A model generated the notes under the pieces. That model searched no databases. It saw only the letters and a list, made by a program, of their open reading frames with translations, and was not told where the DNA came from. Positions 25,491-34,497 of a stretch of DNA of 64,000 nt are shown here, one piece after another. The DNA is from DAOUTY01 sp964453665. GTDB lineage: Bacteria > Chloroflexota > Dehalococcoidia > SZUA-161. Numbering within the stretch: the stretch's first letter is position 1; each line of letters opens with the position of its first letter. The translations under genes and the position numbers were made by a program. The stretch is from contig CAYVQT010000001.1 in NCBI GenBank assembly GCA_964453665.1, forward strand, positions 70,054-134,053, given 5' to 3'.

Positions 25491-25519
25491 TTGACAGGAA
25501 GGTGTAGACCGTTCATAAT
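25491..25519 (+). promoter_or_regulatory. promoter of the DtxR-family regulator
   Basis: TTGACA (25491-25496), a 17-bp spacer and CATAAT (25514-25519). The predicted transcription start falls in the operator at 25526-25543. Confidence 0.75.
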
Positions 25520-25525
25520 GTAAAT

Positions 25526-25543
25526 AGTTAGTCCAGTCTAACT
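25526..25543. promoter_or_regulatory. probable DtxR/IdeR-type operator
   Basis: AGTTAG - 6 nt - CTAACT dyad at about +1 to +18 of the regulator's own promoter. It resembles the TTAGGTTAG-type half-sites of DtxR-family operators and implies metal-dependent autorepression. Confidence 0.65.
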
Positions 25544-25573
25544 TTTGAGCGCCATTCACTTGGGAGGTGGAGG

Positions 25574-26056
25574 ATGATAAGCGAACAGACAGCCAGTATG
25601 GAGGACTACCTCGAGGCAATAGCCAAGCTCCGCCAGGAGGAACCCAAGGTAAGGGTGACCCAGATCAGCAAGAGGCTGGGAGTTAAGAAGCCCAGTGTCA
25701 CTGCCGCTTTATATAAACTTTCCGAGGAAGGACTTGTACAGCACCCGAGATACGGGACTGTGGAACTCACTCGCGAAGGGCAGCGAATAGCTGAAGACGT
25801 CATGCGCCGCCATGAGGTTCTGTTCCGCTTCCTGTCCGAAATACTGGGTATTGATCAGGAGATAGCCCAAGAGGATGCCTGCAAGTTAGAGCATATGCTC
25901 AGTCCAAGCAGCCTGGAGAGGCTCGCGAAGTTTGTAGAGTTTGTCCTGACCTGCCCCAAGGGAGACCCCGTATGGTTCGAAGGATTCAACTACTATATAG
26001 AACACGGCGAGCGCGACCGGGAGATAGTGGCAAGATGTCTGGGAGAAGAGGGATAA
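25574..26056 (+). CDS. DtxR-family iron/manganese-dependent transcriptional repressor
   Basis: A 160-residue regulator with an N-terminal winged helix (SMEDYLEAIAKL at 8-19, RLGVKKPSVTAALYKL at 34-49) and the metal-binding dimerisation domain. Ligand candidates are His80, Glu100, Cys103, Glu106 and His107. The Cys in CKLEH matches DtxR/IdeR (iron type) rather than MntR, which has Glu there. There is no C-terminal SH3-like domain, so it is MntR-sized. The TGGGAGGTGGAGG site precedes ATG 25574. The adjacent feoAB genes fit an iron role, and a dyad in its own promoter fits autorepression. Confidence 0.9.
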   Translation: MISEQTASMEDYLEAIAKLRQEEPKVRVTQISKRLGVKKPSVTAALYKLSEEGLVQHPRYGTVELTREGQRIAEDVMRRHEVLFRFLSEILGIDQEIAQEDACKLEHMLSPSSLERLAKFVEFVLTCPKGDPVWFEGFNYYIEHGERDREIVARCLGEEG

Positions 26057-26129
26057 AAGCCTTTCCTTCGGACCTTAAAAGCCGGACTATGTTGACAAAT
26101 AACAACGTACTGACTTAGAAAGAGGTTAT

Positions 26130-26372
26130 GTGGACGAACCGAAGCGAATAACGGTGCGCCAGATGAGGGCAGGACAGTCGGGAAAGGTGGTTCATGTCAT
26201 GGGGGGGGTCGGTCTGGCCAATCGTCTTAATTCCCTGGGCATCAGACCAGGTAAGCGTATAACCAAAGTTAGCTCCATGTTTATGCGGGGCCCGGTTACC
26301 ATCCAGGTAGACCGAGCCCAGGTTGCTATCGGCCATGGGATGGCGGGTAGGATCGTGGTCGAGGTAGTCTAG
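26130..26372 (+). CDS. feoA: ferrous iron transport protein A (FeoA)
   Basis: An 80-residue SH3-like cytosolic protein that assists the FeoB Fe(II) permease. MRAGQSGKVVHVMG near 12-25, LNSLGIRPGKRI near 33-44 and the closing GHGMAGRIVVE fit the family. It starts with GTG at 26130 behind AGAAAGAGG; an out-of-frame ATG two bases earlier gives only seven codons. Its stop overlaps the feoB start by one base. A TTGACA at 26092-26097 may be a -35 element, but no good -10 is visible, so readthrough from the DtxR gene is possible. Confidence 0.9.
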   Translation: MDEPKRITVRQMRAGQSGKVVHVMGGVGLANRLNSLGIRPGKRITKVSSMFMRGPVTIQVDRAQVAIGHGMAGRIVVEVV

Positions 26373-28078
26373 TGAAAATCTTGCTCATGGGTAATCCCAA
26401 TGTGGGCAAGAGCGCCTTCTTCTCCCGCCTCACCGGAACCAAAGTAATCGCCTCCAACTATCCCGGCACCACTGTGGGTTTCACCAAGGGCCAGATGAAG
26501 CTCGGCGATGAGATAGCCGAGGTCATCGATGTGCCCGGCACCTACACCCTGGAGCCTACCTCCAAGGCAGAGGAGGTGGCTTCCCAGATGCTCCTCGAAG
26601 GAGACCTGGTAATCGACATCCTCGACGCCACCAACCTGGAGCGCAATCTTTACTTAACCCTGGAGCTTCTGGAGAGGGAAACACCCGTCATAGTTGCGCT
26701 AAATATATGGGACGATACCAAACACCGCGGTATAAATATCGATACAGCCAAGCTGGAGGAGCACCTGGGTGTGCCTGTTGCCCCCACGGTGGCAGTAACC
26801 GGAGAGGGAATAAAGGAACTGGTAGATCGCATCCCCGAAGCGGTCTCCCGTAAGATGCCCGAGCGCACCCGAGACGAGCGCTGGGCGGCAGTCGGCAGTA
26901 TCGTCAACGAGATACAAACAATAACCCACCACCACCATACCTGGCTGGACCACCTGCAGGACACATCTATCAAACCCATGACCGGACTTCCCATTGCCGC
27001 TTTGGTGCTTGCCGCCTCCTTTTTTGTGATTCGCTTCATCGGCGAGAATCTGATCGGCTATGTCATGGAGCCTTTGTTCGAGAAGCTCTGGGTCCCGCTC
27101 ATGATGAGACTGAGCGATCTTTTAGGCTCAGGGGGTTTCTGGCACGACGTGCTCATTGGCAAGCTGTTCGACGGGGAGATCGACTCCTTTCAGTCGATGG
27201 GAGTTCTGACTACAGGACTCTTCATCCCCCTGGGCGCCGTATTGCCCTACATCCTCGCCTTCTACCTTATCCTGGGCCTGCTCGAGGACGTGGGCTATCT
27301 CCCCCGCCTGGCGGTGCTGCTCGATAACCTCATGCACCGCCTCGGCCTGCACGGCTACGCAATCATACCTACCATGCTCGGCCTGGGGTGCTCCGTGCCC
27401 GCAATCTTGGCCACCCGCATCCTGGAGAGCCGCCGGGAGCGCCTCATCGCCGCCACGCTAATCTCCATCGCCATCCCCTGTGCTGCCGCCCAGGCAATGA
27501 TCTTTGGCCTGGTGGGAGAACATGGAGCACAGTATGTGGTCATGGTCTACGGCACGCTGTTTATGGTATGGCTCTTCCTGGGCTTCATCCTCAACCGCAC
27601 CGTCAGTGGATTCAGCCCCGAGATCCTCATCGAGATACCCCCCTACCGCCTGCCCTCCTGGCGAACGGTGTTGACAAAGCTCTGGATGAGAGCCCATGGC
27701 TTTCTTAAAGAGGCCCTGCCCATAATCATGCTTGCGATCCTGGCTGTTAGCATCCTCTACAGCCTGGGAGTTTTCGACGCTATCGCCGACTTCACCGCCC
27801 CCGTGGTGAGCGGGGTTTTCGGGCTGCCGAAAGAGGCCGTGGTTGCCATCGTAGTCGGTTTCTTGCGTAAGGACGTTGCCATCGGGCTGCTGGCCCCGCT
27901 CTCGCTGACCGCCGGGCAACTGGTCATCGGCTGCGTCGTGCTGACGATGTTCTTCCCCTGCATCGCTGCCTTTGTAGTACTAGCCAGGGAACTGGGATTC
28001 AAGGGCTTGCTTACAGCTATCGGGGTCATGCTCATTGCCACGTTTGCCGTAGGGGGACTGCTCAACCTGGTTTTGTAG
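26372..28078 (+). CDS. feoB: ferrous iron transporter FeoB
   Basis: FeoB is a membrane Fe(II) transporter with a cytosolic G domain. The 568-residue protein is shorter than the about 770 of E. coli. The G domain shows G1 GNPNVGKS at 7-14, the NYPGTTVG switch near 30-37, DVPGTYTL near 57-64 and G4 NIWD near 111-114. The membrane part has several helices with LGLGCSVPAILATR near 335 and the second Gate-type segment near 470-560. The GTG start at 26372 overlaps the feoA stop. The reduced length seems to reflect a shorter linker and C-terminus rather than truncation, since the final helices are present. Confidence 0.95.
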   Translation: MKILLMGNPNVGKSAFFSRLTGTKVIASNYPGTTVGFTKGQMKLGDEIAEVIDVPGTYTLEPTSKAEEVASQMLLEGDLVIDILDATNLERNLYLTLELLERETPVIVALNIWDDTKHRGINIDTAKLEEHLGVPVAPTVAVTGEGIKELVDRIPEAVSRKMPERTRDERWAAVGSIVNEIQTITHHHHTWLDHLQDTSIKPMTGLPIAALVLAASFFVIRFIGENLIGYVMEPLFEKLWVPLMMRLSDLLGSGGFWHDVLIGKLFDGEIDSFQSMGVLTTGLFIPLGAVLPYILAFYLILGLLEDVGYLPRLAVLLDNLMHRLGLHGYAIIPTMLGLGCSVPAILATRILESRRERLIAATLISIAIPCAAAQAMIFGLVGEHGAQYVVMVYGTLFMVWLFLGFILNRTVSGFSPEILIEIPPYRLPSWRTVLTKLWMRAHGFLKEALPIIMLAILAVSILYSLGVFDAIADFTAPVVSGVFGLPKEAVVAIVVGFLRKDVAIGLLAPLSLTAGQLVIGCVVLTMFFPCIAAFVVLARELGFKGLLTAIGVMLIATFAVGGLLNLVL

Positions 28079-28396
28079 CAGGATTGGGGGCCTGTTTGGT
28101 ATACCCACGTGGCTTGAGTATAGCACACCGAAACCCACGAATATCGTCTAACCATCATCCTTCGGCAAGCCTGCCCTGAGTTTATCGAAGGGCTCAGGAC
28201 AGGCTCTGACCTCTCCCTTAATGGGGAGCAGTATTACAGTCCTCCCTCCCCTTGCGGGAGGGATTTAAAGGGAGGGGGACTTCGCTGCGCTCGCAATGAC
28301 AGGTGGCGAAGGGCTCAGAGTGACAGCAGGCACGGTAACCGTGCCCCTACTAACCATAAACGGACTATAATTGCAGGGGATGGACGTATCAGCGCC
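28079..28396. other. 318-bp intergenic region with dispersed repeats
   Basis: It carries a hairpin at 28169-28204 (GCCTGCCCTGAG against CTCAGGACAGGC around TTTATCGAAGGG), further CTTCGCTGCGCTCGCAATGA-type repeat text at about 28280-28300, and a REP remnant at 28329-28350. No gene is supported. Confidence 0.6.
28329..28350. repeat. REP remnant, core CACGGTAACCGTG
   Basis: GGCACGGTAACCGTGCC palindrome followed by CCTAC. The right outer arm of the REP family is kept, while the left GTAGG is lost. Confidence 0.65.
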
Positions 28397-28996
28397 TCAG
28401 GCGCTGCCACCGCTCCTGATTATCGGCGTGCTCAGCCTCTTCACCTTACGCCTGGGAGACCGTTTGTGCGACCACAGATCCTTGAAGAAGTTGCGATCCA
28501 GCAGGTGTTTATTGTCGGCTACATCCAGTATGTCCCGGGACACATTACTTTCGAAATAGGCGACCTCGACATATTTGCCCAGGTTCTTAACCGCTTGCAG
28601 AGCGTAGGCGAAGTCCGAATCACCGCTTACCAGCACCGCCACATCGTAGAGGTCGTCCCAGGCAAAATTAAGCAGGTCCGTGACGATCATAACATCGATA
28701 CCCTTTTCTACAGTGACACCCTGCGCCAGCTTGGTGCCTCCCAGCCTCACATCCAGATACGGCGTCTCGCGAAGGGCGCTGAGAAAATCCTGCTGCTCAC
28801 GATATGCGTCAGGTCGCTGGCTCTGGTCTTGCAGGACATTGTAGTAATAGGCCCTAAACAGGCGCCGCGAGCCACAGAGCTTCTTGACAAACTCTGTGAA
28901 CTTGAGGTCATAGCGATTAAAGTTGGCACGCAGTGCGTGGTACAGATTGCTACCATCTATGAATATCGCCACCCTGTCTTCAACTAATCTCTCCAT
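28397..28996 (-). CDS. NYN-domain (LabA/DUF88-like) PIN-fold protein
   Basis: A PIN-like fold protein of about 199 residues. Acidic residues in VAIFIDGSNLYHAL (near 8-21), GIDVMIVTDLL (near 98-108) and VLVSGDSDFAYAL (near 119-131) match the NYN/DUF88 active-site pattern, so metal-dependent RNase activity is likely. A basic C-terminal tail (RSPRRKVKR) may bind RNA. I place the start at ATG 28996 because AAAGGAGAAGC precedes it and the promoter (-10 at 29028-29033) excludes the longer form from 29056. It stands alone, and its targets are unknown. Confidence 0.85.
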   Translation of the reverse strand: MERLVEDRVAIFIDGSNLYHALRANFNRYDLKFTEFVKKLCGSRRLFRAYYYNVLQDQSQRPDAYREQQDFLSALRETPYLDVRLGGTKLAQGVTVEKGIDVMIVTDLLNFAWDDLYDVAVLVSGDSDFAYALQAVKNLGKYVEVAYFESNVSRDILDVADNKHLLDRNFFKDLWSHKRSPRRKVKRLSTPIIRSGGSA

Positions 28997-29027
28997 CAGC
29001 TTCTCCTTTAAAAAGGCTCTGAGGCGA

Positions 29028-29056
29028 ATAATACGCAGTTCGGGCCAACCAGTCAA
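29028..29056 (-). promoter_or_regulatory. promoter of the NYN gene
   Basis: On the minus strand there is TTGACT (29056-29051), a 17-bp spacer and TATTAT (29033-29028). This supports the start codon at 28996. Confidence 0.72.
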
Positions 29057-29139
29057 GTCAAGAGTGAATCCCGTCTAAATCAAATAATCACGCCTCCTCG
29101 GCGAGTAACTATTTGTGCCAGCAAATCGGGGGTAGAGTC

Positions 29140-29166
29140 GTAACTTAATTGTAACGTCATTGTAAC
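29140..29166. promoter_or_regulatory. three GTAAC direct repeats at 11-bp period
   Basis: GTAAC occurs at 29140, 29151 and 29162, each pair exactly 11 bp apart, the spacing typical of PhoB/OmpR-class tandem sites. The block lies about 170 bp upstream of the sensor-kinase operon. A TTTAGATATTTAAT stretch after it could hold the -10. The rest of 28997-29336 shows no gene. Confidence 0.5.
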
Positions 29167-29336
29167 TTGCTCTTTAGATATTTAATCCGTTCTTCAACTT
29201 CACTCGTGTAAACTTAGTTTGATATTCATATGACTGTGCATAGTCCACGATTTTCACAGGCGGAGCATTGCATTCTGAGCGCTGATGCAATGAAGTAAAT
29301 TACCGATTCCGTAATAAATATTTTTTAGAGGGTAAG

Positions 29337-30656
29337 ATGAAGAACCCCCAGAGAACAAAACGCCAGCTTCCTAAGGAAATGGCAAGTCCGCAGCAGCATG
29401 CCTCTTCAGACTTAACGACACGAGTTAAACGCATGCCAGTTAAAGAGTTCTTAAAAGAAGCCCAAGACGAGGTGGAACGGCAGGTTAGAAAACGAACCTC
29501 AGACCTTGCTGTAACCAGTAAAGAATTACAGCATGAGGTCGAAAAACTCAGGAAGGTAGAGGAAGCGCTCCGTGATTCAGAGGAGAAATTCAAGTCTTTC
29601 GTAGAGGAAATGAACGACGGCTATTGTGTGATTCAGGACTTCACGATCGCTTTCGCCAATGCGAGAATTGCCGAGATGTTTGGATACACTAAGGAAGAGG
29701 TGATTGGCAAGAGCATCAGGGAACTCTTACCTTCCGAGTTAATCCATGAACTGACCGAGGTGCATACAAAGAGACGGCGTGGTGAGGCTGTTCCGCCACA
29801 GTATGAAACAGTGCTGACGAGCAAAGATGGCACAGCGCGCCCGGTCGAATTTGGGGCCAGATTAATAAATTATGAGGGCAACCCTGCTGCTTCTGTGGTT
29901 ATCAGGGATATTACAGAGCGCAAGAACGCGGAAGCAAAGCTACGGCAAACCATGCAGGACCTGGCGCGCTCTAATTCTGAATTGGAGCAATTCGCATATG
30001 TCGCATCGCATGATCTGCAAGAGCCGCTGCGAATGGTCACGAGTTTCGTGCAGCTACTGGCACGGCGTCTCGAAGGTAAGCTGGATGCCGAAGCCAGTGA
30101 GTATATGGCCTATGTCGTGGATGGTGCCAGCCGGATGCAGATGCTTATCAGCGACCTGTTGACTTTTTCACGCGTAGGTACGCGTGGCAATCCATTTGAA
30201 CTGACCGACTGTAAGGTTGCCCTTGATAGCGCCCTCATTAACCTGCAGTTGTCCATCGAGGACCAAGATGTGGCGATAACTAACGACCCCCTGCCAACAG
30301 TGGTGGCCGACGGTATGCAGCTGGTTCATGTATTCCAAAACCTTATCAGTAACGCGATTAAGTTCCATGGAGAGGACAGACCTCGTATTCATATCTCAGC
30401 AAAGCGGGAGGGGAATGAGTGGGTCTTCTCCGTGCGCGATAACGGGATCGGCGTTGATCCTCAATTCCATGAGCGCATTTTTCTTATATTCCAGCGCCTG
30501 CACAACAGGGCGGAATACGCCGGTACCGGCATCGGTCTGGCACTGTGTAAAAGGATCGTGGAACGTCATGGCGGCCGCATCTGGATCCAATCAGAACAGG
30601 GAAAAGGTTCAACGTTTAATTTCACTATACCGGTTGAAGGAGGTAAAGAATCATGA
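29337..30656 (+). CDS. PAS-domain sensor histidine kinase (phytochrome-like H-box)
   Basis: A 439-residue soluble kinase. An N-terminal coiled coil lies at about 35-85 ([21 protein letters not shown]..), then one PAS domain at about 83-200 ([23 protein letters not shown], ending [10 protein letters not shown]). The HisKA box is [14 protein letters not shown] near 222-235 with phospho-acceptor His near 229, followed by a HATPase_c domain ([28 protein letters not shown]). There are no transmembrane helices, so the signal is cytosolic. The H-box and the partner gene downstream resemble Cph1/Rcp1-type systems, although no chromophore domain is present. AGAGGGTAAG precedes the ATG. Its end overlaps the next gene (ATGA). 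Confidence 0.93.
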   Translation: MKNPQRTKRQLPKEMASPQQHASSDLTTRVKRMPVKEFLKEAQDEVERQVRKRTSDLAVTSKELQHEVEKLRKVEEALRDSEEKFKSFVEEMNDGYCVIQDFTIAFANARIAEMFGYTKEEVIGKSIRELLPSELIHELTEVHTKRRRGEAVPPQYETVLTSKDGTARPVEFGARLINYEGNPAASVVIRDITERKNAEAKLRQTMQDLARSNSELEQFAYVASHDLQEPLRMVTSFVQLLARRLEGKLDAEASEYMAYVVDGASRMQMLISDLLTFSRVGTRGNPFELTDCKVALDSALINLQLSIEDQDVAITNDPLPTVVADGMQLVHVFQNLISNAIKFHGEDRPRIHISAKREGNEWVFSVRDNGIGVDPQFHERIFLIFQRLHNRAEYAGTGIGLALCKRIVERHGGRIWIQSEQGKGSTFNFTIPVEGGKES

Positions 30657-31096
30657 CTACATCATTGATAGGTAGGCCGATCGAGATCCTGCTGGTGGAA
30701 GACAACCCCGGTGACGTGCGTCTGACGAGGGAAGCCCTCAAGGAAGATAAGGTGCGCAACAACCTGCATGTAGTTGAAGATGGTCTGGCTGCATTAGACT
30801 GGCTGCGCAGAGAAGGCAAATACGACAGCGCACCCCGTCCCGACATCATTCTGCTGGATCTGAATCTGCCGAAGAAAGACGGGCGTGAGGTGCTTTCGGA
30901 AATCAAGACAGATAACGATTTAAAACGCATCCCTGTAGTAGTTCTGACCACATCCAAAGATGAAGAGGATGTCCTCCGAGCATACAACTTCAACGCAAAC
31001 TGTTACATTACCAAGCCAGTCGACCTGGAGCAATTTATCAGGGTGGTGAAGGCCATCGAGCAATTCTGGCTGACTATCGTGAAATTACCTGAATAA
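30653..31096 (+). CDS. single-domain response regulator (Rcp1-like)
   Basis: A 147-residue receiver domain without an output domain. It has an acidic pair in LLVEDNPGD near 13-21, phospho-acceptor Asp in [13 protein letters not shown] near 66-72, Thr in VVLTTSKDE and Lys in CYITKPVDL. The length and the insert [14 protein letters not shown] are typical of Rcp1-type regulators that work with PAS/phytochrome kinases. It overlaps the upstream kinase by 4 nt behind GGAGGTAAAG, so the two are translationally coupled and probably cognate. Confidence 0.94.
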   Translation: MTTSLIGRPIEILLVEDNPGDVRLTREALKEDKVRNNLHVVEDGLAALDWLRREGKYDSAPRPDIILLDLNLPKKDGREVLSEIKTDNDLKRIPVVVLTTSKDEEDVLRAYNFNANCYITKPVDLEQFIRVVKAIEQFWLTIVKLPE

Positions 31097-31144
31097 AGAA
31101 CCATAGGAAATCGTGAACCGTACAATATCTTGCTAAGAATTACG

Positions 31145-32626
31145 ATGGCAAACGAGAGTGAAATGACTACATCGGGAATAGATAGTAAATGCATCAGGGT
31201 GCTCCTGATCGAGGATAACCCCGGGGATACCCGACTGATCAAGGAGATGTTTACAGTTGTTGGAAGCGGTTCGTTTCAGCTGGAGTGTGCCGATCGACTC
31301 TCTACAGGACTTGAGCGTCTTGCCAAGGGAGGGATCGACCTGGTACTGCTGGACCTGTCACTGCCGGACAGCCAGGGGCTTGATACTTATGTGCGAACGC
31401 ATGAGCAGGCACCTGACGCACCAATCGTGCTGCTTACCTGTCTTGACGATGCGGCTCTGGGAGTCAGAGCATTGCGAGAGGGCGCGCAGGATTACATAGT
31501 CAAGTGGCAGCTTAATAGCGACATGCTGGTGCGCCTTACGCGATATGCTGTTGAGCGACACAGGCTACAGAGAGAATTACAACAGGCACGGGAGCAGCAA
31601 GAGCAGGAACAGCTACGTAATATAATAAACACCACTACTGATGCCATGGTCATAGTGGACAGTGCCGACATTGTGCGTTTTGTCAACCGGGCTGCGGAAG
31701 CACTTCTCGGTCACAAGACGGAAGAACTTGTCGGTGAAACCTTTGGCTTCCCCATCGAGGCAGGCGAAACGACAGAGCTTGACATCAAGCGCAGAGACGG
31801 AGAAGCAGCCATAGCCGAAATGCGCACGGTGGAAATAGAGTGGGGGGGGCAAGCTGCGCACCTCGCATCGTTACGTGACATTACCGAGCGAAAACAGTTG
31901 GAAGAAAAAAGACTTATGATGGAGCAGCAGCTCCAACTCGCTGGCAGGTTAGCCGTAGTCGGTGAAATGGCAGCAGGCATTGCCCACGAGCTAAACAACC
32001 CATTGACCGCAATCCAGATGTACGCCCAAATCCTCAACGGCCATGAGGACCTCGATAAAACTATACGCAGCGATGTCGGGACTATTCTCCACGAAGCGCA
32101 GCGGGCAACAAAAATCACAAGCAACTTGCTTTCCTTCGCGCGTATGTACAGTCCCGAAAAGCAGCTCATCGCTACTAACGAAGTAGTAGTTAGCATTCTG
32201 GAGCTTCACACCTATCGAATGAGAGTCAACAATATAGATATTATTATAGAACTTGATCCCAATCTCCCGTCTACGATGGCTGATTTCCACCAGATACAGC
32301 AGGTCTTCGCGAATATAATTACCAATGCAGAGCAGGCTATGACAGAGACCAACCATGGAGGCAAGCTTACAATCAGGACACAGCAGACCGACGACCTGAT
32401 CCAGATATCCTTTGTTGACACCGGGCCAGGCATTCCAGATGAGAACCTTAAACGGATATTCGACCCATTTTTCACTACAAAGGAAGTAGGGAAAGGGACT
32501 GGTCTGGGCCTCAGCATCTGTTATGGTATCATTGAAGACCACCAGGGTCACATATACGCCAGGAACAACCCCGATGTGGGAGCGACCTTTGTGGTAGAGT
32601 TACCCATTGTCTCAGAGAACCTGTAA
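31145..32626 (+). CDS. hybrid receiver-PAS-histidine kinase
   Basis: A protein of about 493 residues with a receiver domain first ([12 protein letters not shown] near 20-31; Asp in [13 protein letters not shown]), then a coiled coil of Gln/Glu, a PAS domain ([14 protein letters not shown] text near 175 to RDITERK near 260), a HisKA box [13 protein letters not shown] with its His, and HATPase_c ([22 protein letters not shown]). A receiver in front of a kinase suggests a phosphorelay or that the upstream kinase controls this one. The start is uncertain: ATG 31145 or ATG 31163, neither with a strong ribosome site. The bases ATGACTACATC at 31163 repeat the start of the preceding receiver gene. 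Confidence 0.9.
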   Translation: MANESEMTTSGIDSKCIRVLLIEDNPGDTRLIKEMFTVVGSGSFQLECADRLSTGLERLAKGGIDLVLLDLSLPDSQGLDTYVRTHEQAPDAPIVLLTCLDDAALGVRALREGAQDYIVKWQLNSDMLVRLTRYAVERHRLQRELQQAREQQEQEQLRNIINTTTDAMVIVDSADIVRFVNRAAEALLGHKTEELVGETFGFPIEAGETTELDIKRRDGEAAIAEMRTVEIEWGGQAAHLASLRDITERKQLEEKRLMMEQQLQLAGRLAVVGEMAAGIAHELNNPLTAIQMYAQILNGHEDLDKTIRSDVGTILHEAQRATKITSNLLSFARMYSPEKQLIATNEVVVSILELHTYRMRVNNIDIIIELDPNLPSTMADFHQIQQVFANIITNAEQAMTETNHGGKLTIRTQQTDDLIQISFVDTGPGIPDENLKRIFDPFFTTKEVGKGTGLGLSICYGIIEDHQGHIYARNNPDVGATFVVELPIVSENL

Positions 32627-32719
32627 ATCGATTTCAGCTTTACCGTTCCCGTTAGAGCCGTCCCGGTGAACCGGCATCTGTATATGAAAGCGGCGTAGAT
32701 TTAGCTAACGCAGTTGCTC

Positions 32720-33952
32720 TTACTCCCTTACCAGCAAGACGAACCCCAGTGCCGCCGCTCCCGCCATCCCGGCCCCGAAGAAGAAGGGCGCCTCCGGCCC
32801 GATCAAATGCCACAGCCATCCGGCAATCAGGCTCGCCGGCAACAGCGAGAGCCCCACGGCTGTGTGGTAGAGCCCGTAGGCGGTGCCACGCCTCTCTTGC
32901 GGCACAAGGTCAGCGACAAAAGCCCGTGATACTCCCTCGGCTACGCCGTAGTAGAGCCCGTAGAGCCCGAACAGCAGCCATACATGCCACGCCGTCGACG
33001 CCACAGCAAGCCCCAGGTAAGCCAGCGCGTAAATCGTCCAGCCAGCTATGATAATTCCCTTCCTCCCCAGCCTGTCCGAGACAAGCCCGGCAGGCAATGA
33101 GGCCAAAGCATACACCAGGTTAAAGGCAACGAAAAGCAGAAGTACCTGAGAAACCGAAAAACCCAGGTTCTGAGCGCGCAGGATAAGGAAGGCATCGCTG
33201 GAGTTCCCGAGGGTGAATACAATCACTACCACCAGAAAAAGCTTGAAGCGTAAATCAAACCCTTTTCTGGCATGAACACCTTCCGCTGGCGGCCCGCTAA
33301 CCGGGTCACCGGGACTTCCGGGACCAGCCCCTCCTCCCCTCTCCCGGACGAAAAACAGGAGAACGAGTACAGCAAGCACCGCGGGAACTACCCCAACGAG
33401 CACAACTGTCTGGAAGGCATCACGGGTGAGCTCAAGCCCGCCTTTCTGTACTACATAGACGACCAGAGCCGCTATTGATAGCCCCAGGACAGCGCCCAGA
33501 GTATCCATGCCCCTGTGGAAGCCGAAGCTCTTGCCCATCCCCTCGGGATGGGCAGAATCGGCAATCAGGGCATCGCGGGGCGAGGTCCTAATCCCCTTCC
33601 CCACCCTGTCAACGAAGCGCACCCCTGCCGCTGCACCCCAGGTTGTGGTGAAGTGCAGGAAGGGCTTGGCTAAAGTGGAGATGCTGTAGCCGAAAACGGT
33701 CAGGCCTTTTCTGCGGCCGAGGCGGTCGCTAAGCCAGCCGCTGAATACCTTGAGCAGGCTCGCAGTGCCTTCCGCAATCCCTTCTATAAGACCAATTACG
33801 GGCGTCCCTACCCGGAGCACGTTTAACAGAAACAGGGGCAGGAGAGTGAAGATCATCTCGCTGGAGACATCGGTTAGAAAGCTGACCACGCCCAGGAAGA
33901 AGACGTTACGACTTAACCCGAACAACCCTTTCCTGTCGTCCCGTTCCATCAT
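32720..33952 (-). CDS. major facilitator superfamily transporter
   Basis: A 410-residue MFS permease with about 12 hydrophobic segments. The loop 2-3 motif WLSDRLGRRKG near 68-78 and its repeat GLVSDRLGRKG in the second half are clear. The central loop is Gly/Pro-rich (GGGAGPGSPGDPVSG near 214-228). The N-terminal half FLGVVSFLTDVSSEMIFTLL resembles a subgroup of drug or small-molecule exporters in Chloroflexota and Firmicutes. Its ATG directly abuts the stop of the PadR gene, so the regulator probably controls it. Substrate unknown. Confidence 0.9.
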   Translation of the reverse strand: MMERDDRKGLFGLSRNVFFLGVVSFLTDVSSEMIFTLLPLFLLNVLRVGTPVIGLIEGIAEGTASLLKVFSGWLSDRLGRRKGLTVFGYSISTLAKPFLHFTTTWGAAAGVRFVDRVGKGIRTSPRDALIADSAHPEGMGKSFGFHRGMDTLGAVLGLSIAALVVYVVQKGGLELTRDAFQTVVLVGVVPAVLAVLVLLFFVRERGGGAGPGSPGDPVSGPPAEGVHARKGFDLRFKLFLVVVIVFTLGNSSDAFLILRAQNLGFSVSQVLLLFVAFNLVYALASLPAGLVSDRLGRKGIIIAGWTIYALAYLGLAVASTAWHVWLLFGLYGLYYGVAEGVSRAFVADLVPQERRGTAYGLYHTAVGLSLLPASLIAGWLWHLIGPEAPFFFGAGMAGAAALGFVLLVRE

Positions 33953-34264
33953 CTACCGTTCCCGCAGCACTTCGTCCACCAGTTCGGCTATCTTCTTCCT
34001 CGCCACGTCCAGCACTACTATCCCCTGCTCCGTGATGGTGTAGTACTTACGCACCTTGCCACCGACTACCCTCTTCCGAACGGAGAGGTAGCCCTCTGCT
34101 TCAAGGCGATGAAGGGTCGGGTATAGCGTCCCCGGGCTCAACCGATAGCCATGCCGCCCCAGTTCCTCAAGCATCTCGACCCCGTATATCGGGCCCCTTG
34201 AAGCATGATAGAGTATGTGCGTTTTCACGAAACCCAGAAAGAAGTCCTTAAACACACCAATCAC
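33953..34264 (-). CDS. PadR-family transcriptional regulator
   Basis: A 103-residue single-domain winged-helix protein (PadR subfamily with short C-terminus). ILYHASRGPIYGVEMLEELGRHGYRLSPGTLYPTLHRLEAEGYL-type helix-wing text fills residues 20-65, and RKYYTITEQG follows. PadR proteins usually repress adjacent exporter genes until a ligand binds. The start is GTG at 34264, or possibly GTG at 34255, which has AGGTGA 4 nt upstream. It is the first gene of a padR-MFS operon. Two direct repeats in its promoter are probable operator sites. Confidence 0.9.
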   Translation of the reverse strand: MIGVFKDFFLGFVKTHILYHASRGPIYGVEMLEELGRHGYRLSPGTLYPTLHRLEAEGYLSVRKRVVGGKVRKYYTITEQGIVVLDVARKKIAELVDEVLRER

Positions 34265-34280
34265 CTGGTTATTAATATCA

Positions 34281-34305
34281 CATAACGATATCGCATAACG
34301 ATATC
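34281..34305. promoter_or_regulatory. probable PadR operator: two CATAACGATATC direct repeats
   Basis: CATAACGATATC at 34281-34292 and 34294-34305, a 13-bp period. It also reads as nested GATATC dyads. It overlaps the -10 region of the leftward promoter. Confidence 0.6.
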
Positions 34306-34326
34306 ATTTCCTGTCATGTATGTCAA
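34298..34326 (-). promoter_or_regulatory. promoter of padR-MFS operon
   Basis: On the minus strand there is TTGACA (34326-34321), a 17-bp spacer and TATCGT (34303-34298). The weak -10 lies inside the direct repeats. Confidence 0.5.
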
Positions 34327-34468
34327 TGACGCAGCGGCGCGACTCCCGTCGCGACCAGAAAATCGCTGCCACAGGCGTTTCGCCCTGAGGCTCTCTACGA
34401 GCCTGAGCCTCAGAGCCGAGGGCAAACCCGAAGGGAGTGGCAGCGATACAATGAGGCTGGCCTTTTTC

Positions 34469-34497
34469 TTGATGAGCATCGATGAAAGATGTATCAT
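34469..34497 (+). promoter_or_regulatory. possible mnmE promoter (near-leaderless)
   Basis: TTGATG (34469-34474), a 17-bp spacer and TATCAT (34492-34497). If used, transcription starts near 34504, and translation would have to begin at GTG 34510 rather than ATG 34489. Confidence 0.4.
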
